Positions 34,049 through 43,821 of a stretch of 64,000 nt of DNA are shown in pieces. The notes beneath the pieces were generated by a model. It saw only the letters and a list, made by a program, of their open reading frames with translations, had not been told where the DNA came from and ran no database searches. The position numbers and the translations under genes were made by a program. The stretch is from Lamellibrachia satsuma (Eukaryota > Annelida > Polychaeta > Sabellida > Siboglinidae), in contig BSQZ01000037.1 in NCBI GenBank assembly GCA_033239005.1, positions 3,018,501 to 3,082,500 of the forward strand. The letters run 5' to 3'. Numbering within the stretch: the first letter of the stretch is position 1; each line of letters starts with the position of its first letter.

Positions 34049-34207
34049 TTCCCCACATCATTTATCTCTTTTGTCCTAGCCTCCTCTAGGAGTTTCCTTC
34101 CTTCCTATCTTTCTTTTTTTGTCAAGTCGTGCTGGATGCTGAGACATTTATATTTGTCCTCTGCATCTCTTAAGTTTAATAGTCGTTTGAACAATTCCAT
34201 CTTTTTG

Positions 34208-34823
34208 TTAGTTCATTACTACCTTGAGAGGTCTGGGTTTTTGCTCAGTATCACCCGTATTGCCGTCTGTTTGTTTTTTACCTAGCCTGATAACTTTGGT
34301 TATCTCATCTTTTACATCTAGGTTCAGATTGCACACCTCATTACACAACTCTTCAACAAACTCCATATCTATCCTCACCCTCTCTTCCTTTAGGTTTGTT
34401 TTTGGTTCTGGGGCATTGAATATAAGAACATTTGTTTCCCTGTTTTTTTTTTTCATTGATATCTCTTACTGTTTCCTCCACAACAATTCCACTATTTTGG
34501 GTAGTTAGTAGGTTCCTGCTTTCATCATCATTTGGTCTTCATGTATGTAATGGTAATGCATCCATTTCCTGCCTTACGATTTCGTTTACTTCTTTACTAT
34601 CGCATTTAGCACCCAGTTTTTCTCTATGGCCTCAAATCTCGTGTTCATAGATTTTCTCGCAGTCTTCACATTTCCAAGCTTCTCTAACATCGCTTCCCGA
34701 TTCAGAGTTTTTGCTACCTCTCCGTGTCCCCTTATTTTTTAGTTTTGTGATTGGAGCGCTAGAAATTGCTACATTTTCGCCAGAATCTTGTTTTCGACCA
34801 CTGTGTTGGTCATTTTCACTCAT
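34208..34823 (-). pseudogene. CR1-like B ORF1 remnant
   Basis: The start reads MSENDQHSGRKQDSG, followed by a zinc-finger fragment (WKCEDCEKIYEHEI). After a frameshift comes NVLIFNAPEP and a Glu/Asn-rich segment ending near KVVMN. The short RNA-binding-like fold with NVLIFNAPE is typical of non-LTR ORF1 proteins. Internal stops and shifts at about 34456 and 34632 break it. Confidence 0.65.
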
Positions 34824-34850
34824 TTCCGTAATTCCGTAAAAAAATCAAGT

Positions 34851-36027
34851 TCCATGTAACACTTACCATATGCGTGCTGTTGTACTAAGAGTACGTCCAG
34901 GGGTTTCCAAGGCGTTGTGACTAGTCTAGTACTGACAGTGTCAGTGTGCTGTGCTCGACGAGAAAACGTAATTCTGACCCAGGGCTACTCTGGGTAAAAA
35001 ACGCCTTTGTTGAAATTGCCTGTTAGTATGTGGATGACTCATGTTGGGAATGCAGCTTTACATACGTTATTATTATTTTTTTTCTAGCCTTAATTATCTG
35101 TGTTGTTTACATTGGGCACCTAACCGGAAGAATGAAAGTTTTGGCGGGAAATTTCGAATGGGTCGATGGATAGTTAAAGATTGGATTTATATCGCATCAG
35201 CTCAGAATTTACATATAAACATCACGATGGGATAATCAGTATGCTGCTAGAATGATATGATTAAGATGAAATACGCCCTTTCTCCACTGTAAACAGCCAA
35301 ACATTAACTAAACAGCGGATCTCATGTGTAAACAGACATCGTAACCGGAAGCTGCCTCGCCTCTCTGTACGTATTTTTCTACTAGTTTCAATGTCCCCAA
35401 ACTGCCGTCCGTCCACGGCTAGTGCGGGACTGTTTTGTGGTACCTGGTAGTGGGTTTATATAACCGTAGTGACAATTTTAACCAGCTTTGTACGCATGCC
35501 CATCGCGGGTTCAGGGCCGATGCCACGTGGGTTTGGAGGGTTCGCGCGAACTATTTTTCCTAACCCCCTTTTCGGAAACAATCCCCCACCCAATTTTCAC
35601 GAAACATTTCGGTTACGAACACATCCATATGTTGGTAAACATCCCAGACGTATGAAACGACTGATGCCGTCATGGGTGTCTTCTTGCCGAGAGACTGTCC
35701 GGACCTGTGCCGAGACTATCAAAGCGTATGCGGCCCAGCGATGTTTGCTAAAATGTAAGCATGAAGACAGTTAACCTACACAGTCCCTGCAACTATGACA
35801 TCATGTGAATGCGTGACGTTTGCATAACTCTGCGCAAGCAGAGTGTTATCCGGTCACTGGTGCCCACTGAGCCAGTCGATACCGTCCAGGCTGTAGATAT
35901 GTGTGCAGACATTGTATTATTTTGGTCTACCCGTATGCTGCAAAAGAAAAATGTTAAGTATAACGAATAGGGCTAAGTTGACCGGTCATGTAAGATCTAA
36001 CACCTGTCTGAAATTAAATACACCTGG
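34851..36027. other. Unassigned stretch
   Basis: Contains the possible 5' UTR of element B (to about 34990). A 101-codon frame at 35469-35774 has no family motif, and no splice-supported exon was seen. Confidence 0.4.
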
Positions 36028-36227
36028 CACTGCTCAAAGCATTAGCAGATGAATTAGCGGAGCCAATCACAAGGATCTTCAGGAAATCAGTAGAAGAATA
36101 TAAGTTGGCATCACCATGGAAATGGTCATTCATTAGTGTTATATTTAAGAAAGGAAACTAAACAATGCCATGAAACTATAGGCTGGTGAGCTTAACTTGT
36201 ATATTATGTAAGATTCTAGAATATATA

Positions 36228-36328
36228 ATGAGAGAACAACTAATGGGACACATGATGAATAATGAGAGAACAACTAATGGGACACATGATGAATAATGAG
36301 AGAACAACTAATGGGACACATGATGAAG
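36228..36328 (+). repeat. 34-bp tandem repeat, three copies, inside RT relic C
   Basis: The unit starts ATAATGAGAGAACAACTAAT; copies are identical apart from the ends. It duplicates the RT segment encoding MREQLMGHMM. Confidence 0.93.
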
Positions 36329-36627
36329 AACGGTCTATTCTCTAATACTTGATTTACTGAAGATATAATTGAGTGGCTCGCAGACTGCCTCAGAGGTAGT
36401 ACTCAGCAAGTACGGATAATGGGAGAACTATCAGAAGGAAATATAATTGTATCAGGAATACCAGGAACCGTTCCTGGTCCTTTTTTATTCCTAATGTATG
36501 TGGATGATTTACCATATGTATTTATACAGCCACACCCATACCTATTTACAGGTGATAACAAGGTATTGAAGGAAACTGATAGCAGAGTAGAGGATAAGAA
36601 ACACCTGCAAGATGACATAAACAACAT

Positions 36628-36737
36628 TTGTGATTGGACTAATAAATGGTTAGTGGAGCTACATCCTGATAAACTAATACACTTGTGATTGGAGTAATAA
36701 ATGGTTAGTGGAGCTACATCCTGATAAACTAATACAC
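36628..36737 (+). repeat. 55-bp tandem duplication inside RT relic C
   Basis: The segment TGTGATTGGACTAATAAATG... (55 bp) is repeated with one C-to-G change. It covers the codons for DWTNKWLVELHPDK. Confidence 0.9.
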
Positions 36738-37077
36738 GTGGACATCGGAGGTACTATGGAAAATCCTCAGCATGAATATACAGTCGGAAGGATGATGGTT
36801 CAGGACTCATAATGTGAAAAGGATCTTGGCGTTGAAATTGACAAGAAACTATCATTCAAGAGTCATATTGAAAAAACAATTTTAAAAGCGAACTTGACTG
36901 CAGGATGGGTAAGGCGGTCATTTATGTTCCTGAATGTGGTGACGTTAAGATTACTATACATGTTACTAGTGAGAGCGCATTTAGAATATGCAGTGTCCGT
37001 CTGTGGGCCACATGGCAGTACACAAATGGATCAGTTGGAAGCAGAACAGGAACGAGCAACCAATATGGTACCGCATA

Positions 37078-38815
37078 TACGAGGAAGAACATACCCGGAC
37101 AGACTACGAGCTGTAGACATGCCCACACTCAGACACGAGGAAGAACATACCCGGACAGACTACGAGCTGTAGACATGCCCACACTCAGATACGAGGAAGA
37201 ACATACCCGGACAGACTACGAGCTGTAGACATGCCCACACTCAGACACGAGGAAGAACATACCCGGACAGACTACGAGCTGTAGACATGCCCACACTCAG
37301 ATACGAGGAAGAACATACCCGGACAGACTACGAGCTGTAGACATGCCCACACTCAGATACGAGGAAGAACATACCCGGACCGACTACGAGCTGCAGACAT
37401 GCCCACACTCAGATACGAGGAAGAACATACCCGGACAGACTACGAGCTGTAGACATGCCCACACTCAGATACGAGGAAGAACATACCCGGACAGACTACG
37501 AGCTGTAGACATGCCCACACTCAGATACGAGGAAGAACATACCCGGACAGACTACGAGCTGTAGACATGCCCACACTCAGATACGAGGAAGAACATACCC
37601 GGACAGACTACGAGCTGTAGACATGCCCACACTCAGATACGAGGAAGAGCATACCCGGACAGACTACGAGCTGTAGACATGCCCACACTCAGATACGAGG
37701 AAGAGCATACCCGGACAGACTACGAGCTGTAGACATGCCCACACTCAGATACGAGGAAGAGCATACCCGGACAGACTACGAGCTGTAGACATGCCCACAC
37801 TCAGATACGAGGAAGTACATACCCGGACAGAATACGAGCTGTAGACATGCCCACACGCAGATACGAGGAAGGACATACCCGGACAGAATACGAGCTGTAG
37901 ACATGCCCACACGCAGATACGAGGAAGGACATACCCGGACAGAATACGAGCTGTAGACATGCCCACACTCAGATACGAGGAAGGACATACCCGGACAGAA
38001 TACGAGCTGTAGACATGCCCACACGCAGATACGAGGAAGGACATACCCGGACAGACTACGAGCTGTAGACATGCCCACACTCAGATACGAGGAAGGACAT
38101 ACCCGGACAGACTACGAGCTGTAGACATGCCCACACTCAGATACGAGGAAGGACATACCCGGACAGACTACGAGCTGTAGACATGCCCACACTCAGATAC
38201 GAGGAAGGACATACCCGGACAGACTACGAGCTGTAGACATGCCCACACTCAGATACGAGGAAGGACATACCCGGACAGACTACGAGCTGTAGACATGCCC
38301 ACACTCAGATACGAGGAAGACCATACCCGGACAGACTACGAGCTGTAGACATGCCCACACTCAGATACGAGGAAGACCATACCCGGACAGACTACGAGCT
38401 GTAGACATGCCCACACTCAGATACGAGGAAGACCATACCCGGACCGACTACGAGTTGTAGACATGCCCACACTCAGATACGAGGAAGAACATACCCGGAC
38501 AGACTACGAGCTGCATACATGCCCACACTCAGATACGAGGAAGAACATACCCGGACCGACTACGAGCTGCAGACATGCCCACACTCAGATACGAGGAAGA
38601 ACATACCCGGACCGACTACGAGCTGCAGACATGCCCACACTCAGATACGAGGAAGAACATACCCGGACCGACTACGAGCTGCAGACATGCCCACACTCAG
38701 ATACGAGGAAGAACATACCCGGACAGACTACGAACTGTAGACATGTCCACACTCAGATACGAGGAAGAACATACCCGGACAGACTACGAGCTGTAGACAT
38801 GCCCACACTCAGATA
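37078..38815 (+). repeat. 56-bp satellite of about 31 units derived from RT coding sequence
   Basis: The unit begins ACGAGGAAGAACATACCCGG and ends TGCCCACACTCAGAT. Its translation in one frame, RTYPDRLRAVDMPTLRY, matches the RT C-terminal region, and single-copy RT sequence continues on both sides. Because 56 is not a multiple of 3, the frame rotates unit to unit, and most units carry a CTGTAG stop. Variants occur in blocks: AAGAAC (37080-37630), AAGAGC (37640-37765), AAGTAC (one unit), AAGGAC (37865-38275), AAGACC (38320-38435), then AAGAAC again (38480-38770). CTGCAG and GACCGAC variants cluster in 38510-38700. Confidence 0.96.
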
Positions 38816-39054
38816 CAGAAGGTTGCGAGGGGATTTTATAACAGTACACAACATACTGCATGGAAGATACCATAAATAAGTGTCACCGAAACTACGTAAG
38901 TCGTGAATGTAACTGGGAGGTGCGGTAGACACTCGTCAACGTTGTTGCGCAGAAATCTCGAGCTGAGGAAACACCGTTTCACAATGAGAGTGATAGCAAT
39001 GTGGAACAGTTTGACTGAAAATTGGTGACGGCTCCTATTGCCAGCGCTAAAACA

Positions 39055-39105
39055 AGGCAGGGAGGGGGGTGGAGGGGGAGGGGAGGGGGAGGAAAGGAGG
39101 GAGAT
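39055..39105 (+). repeat. GGGGA-rich low-complexity tract
   Basis: Short purine-rich run (GGAGGGGGGTGGAGGGGGAGG...). Confidence 0.85.
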
Positions 39106-40880
39106 ATCTAGTTACACGTTCATGCTGTAAAACAGTACCTACAAAAATTGCAACACATAGTGAGAGTTTCGGCTCAATAAACTGGAAATTCAATTGGGAA
39201 CGGGAATACCAAATGTATTATATGCATGTACTAGCAAAATTGTATGTACCACGAACGACTGTTGACTAGTATAACACCATAGAAAGTGCTGGTCGTAGCA
39301 AAATGCTCGCTTATGATATCAATATTCGCATTACTATTGTGTGTAGTGTTTTATTGTCCACACCTGCACGCAGGTACTTAATTACACCCGTGAATACCAC
39401 CGGCAACTGGCGTTGGCAATATGGTCATGTAATGGTCTTAATAGCGGTGTTTATTGCTTTGTGGAAAGTGGAGCATGAGATATTTATGGATACGACACAA
39501 ACTCAAACGCGGCGTATCAATAGTTTACCAAGCATTACACTGACTTAGCCTCGTGATACTTAAAGGTGCCTCCTCAATTCGATTTATTTTTGTCTCATTT
39601 CAAATTCATTTTGTGAAAATTCACAACTACCTAGTATCCACTACGACATGCTAGCTCATTTGGGCAACTGTTATATATTGTTTTTGTGAAATCATCAGAT
39701 CCACTATTAAATTATTTAATTCTGCATGCAGAATTTATTGAAGTGAAAATAGAAACGCTGAAACTCACGAATTTTGTTCTTGATGAAATTTCATAATTTT
39801 GTCACGTGATTGGCGATAGGACGGAAGTCACGCCCATGATCAACTTTGACCCCGTAACGTGTTTACCGTTTTGGATATCCAATATTTTTAACCTTACCAG
39901 ATCTAACGACCAAACCCAATTGTTTCGATGATTTGAAAAAAGTATGCACTTTTTTTATTAAATCGACTGCGAATATTACGTAAGCTATTCATACACAGAT
40001 CAGTTGAGGATGCAGTTTTAATCGTTAGAGGTTAAAGCCTCTGCACACTACACACCTCGTTACAGTCTGCGACAGCCAAGTTGCAATTATTCTAGATTTC
40101 CTGGGTCGGACATTACACGATTTCTCGCGACGTTTGACGCGCAGCTCACCATAATACTGGTGTGGAGACCGAGAACTGCATCAATTAATAGGTCTAGAAT
40201 CATTAGATTCCGCATAAAAACGATGAAGCATTGTTGAAATATACAAACACTAATGTTACTTTATTCCTCTTTAGTCATTAGATTTTCAATCCCGTTAAAA
40301 TGTTTTGGGTACACATGCCCGGAAGTTTATTTAGTTACGACGTATGTACCACCCACCAGTACCAAGTTACCGACATTATGTTAGGTAGCCAACAATTGGC
40401 AATTTTTTTCGGACTTATTGATCTGTTGTCCCGTTTGTATTGTCTTTGAATAGTGAGCCAAGTGTTTCGCGCTTGTCATTTTCCGAAAGTAAGCCGGTTT
40501 CTTGATTTTGAGGGCGATGTTGATTCTCGAATTTGATGATTTTTTTTCGTCGGAATTAATAATAATCACGGGTACGGAATATACTGGCTCGGCAACGTTT
40601 GCATTTTACTTCATCACTGAACAAATATATTATGTTGGGGCTTATTAAATATTGTACTGTAAGTGATGCCAAACTACAGCGAAGAGGTTGTGTGATTCGC
40701 ACTCACACCTACATGTATAGATTGTAGCACAGGCGCTTGTGTTAACTACAACCACACGAAATGCATAAATTTGGCAACGGAATGATGGACAGTTAATTGA
40801 CGTGTTAATATATCTGTATTCAGTTACAAAGATATAGTATTAATCTTAAAGTATTTCTTGTTTTGTATGAAATCAGCAGG
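39106..40880. other. Intergenic, upstream of the PAH gene
   Basis: AT-rich, no coding family recognised. TGAAATCAGCAG|G at 40868-40881 could be a splice acceptor for a 5' UTR exon of the PAH gene. Confidence 0.4.
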
Positions 40881-43053
40881 ATGTCCATGAAGAGAGAAAA
40901 TGGACGGCGGAAGTCGAGACGGCCACCAGGGCGCGCTGCCGACGCCGAGGATAGCCATGACAGGATGACGCACGCCTACATTCGGGCCGTGGCGAAGCGC
41001 TTCAAACATCAGCCATCGGTCTACAGGAAGTTCGTGCGTATTTTGAGGTGTGTTCATTGTGACGTATCTTCTCCATCATGTAAGCTGGTTGACCTGATGC
41101 GCACGCACGCACGTACCCACATGCACAAAACTAAATATTTACCGTAGAATCTCGATAATAACGCTGATTGGCTGCTGGCGCTTCACGGGAATGTCTACAC
41201 AAAAAATGGATTGGTGACAGTTGGTAACAATGAGACATCGCCTTCGGGGCAAGACTCTCTTCTCGGATAGTTCACCAAGGCGAGCGAGAGTCGGATAAGT
41301 GAAACTAAAGTAAGGCCTGACTCTGCTGTTCACCTGCACGTTGTTTCCTGCCTCTCCATTCTTCCCCTCTCATCATATATTCGTGCCAGTGTCCACCATG
41401 TCTAATATTTCTTTATCGAGTGTTCGATCTGTAACGTTTTAGTCTACTGGTAAAGGTGAGTACGTATATTTGTATGCCAAACTTTTAGGGGTTCATCTAC
41501 GATCTCACGGGTTGTCACAGTTGAACTTTTTCGAAATTCACACAGGTATTACCTTTTCTGTGAACAATCGAATTACTCTTTGTAGTTATTACGTACAATT
41601 GTCCGCAACACTGTTCGAATAATAAACAATCGTGCACTACGTCATGCGTCGTTTCTACGATTGTTGGAAGTTACCTAATACAAGGGCAGGTCGTCGCTAC
41701 ACGACACTGTAACGGCCAGTGTTACGTTGCGATTTCGAAGAAGCCATTAGTATGTTAACTGGCAGAACCAAGCACCAAGGCATAGATGGATATTTATGTG
41801 ATAATATAGTGTATCATGAAATTGTTGCTAGTAATAATAATAATCTAAACCGACAGCGACATCAAGCAGCCGGATATCGACAAGATTGACATCATCAATC
41901 GCGTGGCTCTTCTCTTCAACGACCACCGCGACCTCATCATGCGTTTCAACAGCTTCTTGCCTCCCGGCTACGTCTTCGATATCCAGGAGAACGCCGTCGT
42001 CGTGAAAGTGTTCGACACGCACGCCGCCTCCGACGCTCCCCCGGCCGACCTGCCACGGCACGACTACCAAATCGCCGAAGTGCGCGACGCGCATCGCGAC
42101 GCCGCGTCGTGCAACACGCGCCGCGTGAGTCTGACTACACTGCGGTCCGTGCACCGGAAGGGCTCCCCGGAGACTCACAAATACGTGGCACTGGTGAGGA
42201 AACGGATTCTTAGTTGTGGGTTCGTTATATTGTATTAAGTATTTATAATGATTTCCACCTTTCGGAAATAAACTTATTACAGGTGTTACATAGTTACAGT
42301 GGGTTCGTGGTATAAAGTCAATCTGTTCTATATATCGGTGTTCCTTATATCCATGGGTACGTGAAACAGTGAAGGCCAGAACGTGGATTTCAAAGTTGTT
42401 TTCTTTAAGCCGATGTTCCTAACGTCGGAAGTCCTAATAGCGAGAGACGCTGTAGTGACATTTAAATATTGGTTAATTGACAGAAAAAGCACCAAGTAGG
42501 ACAAACTCACTCGCTCGCTCGCTCGCTCGCCCGCCCGCCCGCCCGCCCGCCCGCCCGCCCGCCCGCCCGCCCGCCCGCCCGCCCGCCCGCCCGCCCGCCC
42601 GCCCGCCCGCCCGCCCGCCCGCCCGCCCGCCCGCCCGCCCGCCCGCCCGCCCGCCCGCCCGCCCGCCCGCCCGCCCGCCCGCCCGCCCGCCCGCCCGCCC
42701 GCCCGCCCGCCCGCCCGCCCGCCCGCCCGCCCGCCCGCCCGCCCGATAATTTTATAACCAGCGCCGTGCCGTTGCAGGTGAAGGAGGCCAGCAGCCCGCG
42801 CGTCTACCGCCAGTTCGTCGACACCCTCGCTGACTTCCACGAGCGTCGCAGCGACGAGCTGGAGACGATCCAACGCATCGTCGCGCTCTTCCAGATGCGG
42901 GCGCCGCTCGTCGAAGGCTTCAACCGCTTCCTCCCAGACGGCTTCGCTGTGCGCAAGGAGGGCGAGTCGGGCTATGTGATCTTGTACCCGTCCGGCGCCG
43001 GCGGCGAACAGGAGACGCTGCACTATATGGTCGACGAAGCGTTCACTCGGTGA
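40881..43053 (+). CDS. Double-PAH-domain protein 1 (Sin3-type paired amphipathic helices), three exons
   Basis: Exons are 40881-41047, 41857-42193 and 42778-43053 (GT-AG; phases 2 and 0), 780 nt for 259 residues. A basic N-terminus (MKRENGRRKSRRPPGRAA) resembles a nuclear localisation signal. PAH1 runs over exons 1-2: AYIRAVAKRFKHQPSVYRKF, then DIDKIDIINRVALLFNDHRD and FNSFLPPGY. PAH2 spans exons 2-3: THKYVAL/VKEASSPRVYRQF, LETIQRIVALFQMRAP and FNRFLPDGF. In Sin3, PAH domains are four-helix modules that bind amphipathic repressor peptides. This protein has no HDAC-interaction or Sin3 C-terminal region, so it is not Sin3 itself. A Tyr/Val/Leu-rich segment and a tail ending HYMVDEAFTR are shared with the paralogue at 47001. 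Exons 2-3 are very GC-rich compared with the surroundings. Likely a nuclear adaptor or competitor of Sin3 (inference). Confidence 0.8.
41490..41830 (+). repeat. Dispersed repeat copy 1 (PAH1 intron 1)
   Basis: About 340 bp match 58274-58625 in the same orientation. Shared landmarks are TCATCTACGA at the start, AGTTATTACGTACAATTGTC, GTCATGCGTC, ACAAGGGCA and CCAAGGCATA near the end. It ends less than 30 bp before exon 2. It has no coding content or evident TIR, and may be a SINE or MITE family. Confidence 0.75.
42509..42745 (+). repeat. Giant (CCCG)n tetranucleotide array in PAH1 intron 2
   Basis: A short (TCGC)n lead passes into about 55 uninterrupted copies of GCCC/CCCG. It ends 32 bp before the exon 3 acceptor (GTTGCAG|GTG). 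The complementary strand is (GGGC)n, which can form G-quadruplexes. Apparent Ala/Arg/Pro-only reading frames are artefacts. Confidence 0.97.
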
Positions 43054-43638
43054 TGGCGGTACCGACAGCGTGCGTGCGTTTGAGCGAGTGCGTGCCCCTG
43101 CGAACGTGCGTGCGAGGGGCTCGTGTGCGGAAACATGTCATGCGATAGATAATAGCTACTTAGCGGCTAATTTTGTAAGACAGTTTGCTATGGTGTAGAT
43201 ATACAGTGAAGCCAGATAACCCTTAGCAAAAAATCGATATAATGTTTTAGAATATTCTATTGGATTTTTGCGGATATAGCTATAGCTATAGAATTTGTAG
43301 TTTCTGTAGTTTTCTGTACAATATTTGGCTATGCTCTGTAGAATTCTATAAAATTCTATGAAATTCTATACAAATCTTTAGAAAATTAGTAGACCTAAAG
43401 TAGACATAAACTGTTTCTATAGAAAATTTAAGTAGACATAAACTAATTCAATAATTTGCTATACAAAATTCTACTATACTCTGTAAAATTCTAAGGATTT
43501 CTATAGATTGTTTTGTGCGCGTGCGTGTGCGCAAGTGCTTTCGTACGTGCGGGCGAGGGGCTGAAAGAACTGATGTGATAATAGCTACTTACCGGCTAAT
43601 TCAGTCAAACTTAAAGCAGTGTTTATGCTTTAAATGTA

Positions 43639-43819
43639 CAGTAAAACCTGCTCAAGCGACCACCTACATTAAGCAACCACCTGTCATTAACGACCACGAT
43701 CAACTCTCCTCCTTTCACAATAGTTTCACATGTTAAATTACCGTAATTCAGCGACCATCTGTGTTAAGAGACAACTGTTCGACCATCCATTGAACGGTCG
43801 CTTAAGACAGGTTTGACCG
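43639..43819. mobile_element. Tc1/mariner-type MITE
   Basis: The 181-bp element is flanked by TA on both sides (43637-43638, 43820-43821). Its ends read CAGTAAAACCTGCTCAAGCG and, on the opposite strand, CGGTCAAACCTGTCTTAAGC. The interior has repeated GCGACCAC/ACGACCAC words. TA targets and AAACCTG-type ends fit a mariner/pogo-derived non-autonomous element. Confidence 0.8.
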
Positions 43820-43821
43820 TA

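Larger units (their letters stand above)
30700..34850 (-). mobile_element. CR1-like retrotransposon B, decayed, interrupted by element A3
   Basis: The minus-strand order is ORF1 (34823-34208), endonuclease (34048-33200), linker (33041-32700), RT (32575-31360) and then the RT C-terminus on the far side of A3 (30868-30722). It differs clearly from family A. The 3' end lies near 30700; a tandem tail is not obvious. The element has many frameshifts and is an old insertion. Confidence 0.85.
36028..39028 (+). pseudogene. Non-LTR reverse transcriptase relic C, expanded by internal tandem duplications
   Basis: Plus-strand pieces read LLKALADELAEPITRIF, VIFKKGN, VSLTCILCKILE, VSGIPGTVPGPFLFLMYVDD (36453-36510), a mutated FADD site (FTGDNK) and DWTNKWLVELHPDK. 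Then come RLLYMLLVRAHLEYAVSV and RGRTYPDRLRAVDMPTL at 37078. After the satellite at 37078-38815 the same reading resumes as YRRLRGDFITVHNILHGRY, then RKHRFTMRVIAMWNSLTENW at about 38960-39025. This CR1/L2-like RT has lost its catalytic motif. Three separate tandem duplications interrupt it. Confidence 0.82.

Noticed and set aside
37078..38815. CRISPR array
   Set aside because: Units are contiguous with no unique spacers, the genome is animal, and the repeat derives from an RT coding sequence.
36894..38879. Several frames repeating EEEHTRTDYEL and related peptides on both strands
   Set aside because: Products of the 56-bp satellite; frames rotate unit by unit and most hit the CTGTAG stop, so no repeat protein is encoded.
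42328..43023. 231-codon minus-strand frame with a long Ala-Gly-Arg run
   Set aside because: It is antisense to PAH1 exon 3 and the (CCCG)n array; the sense strand has spliced, family-supported coding sequence.
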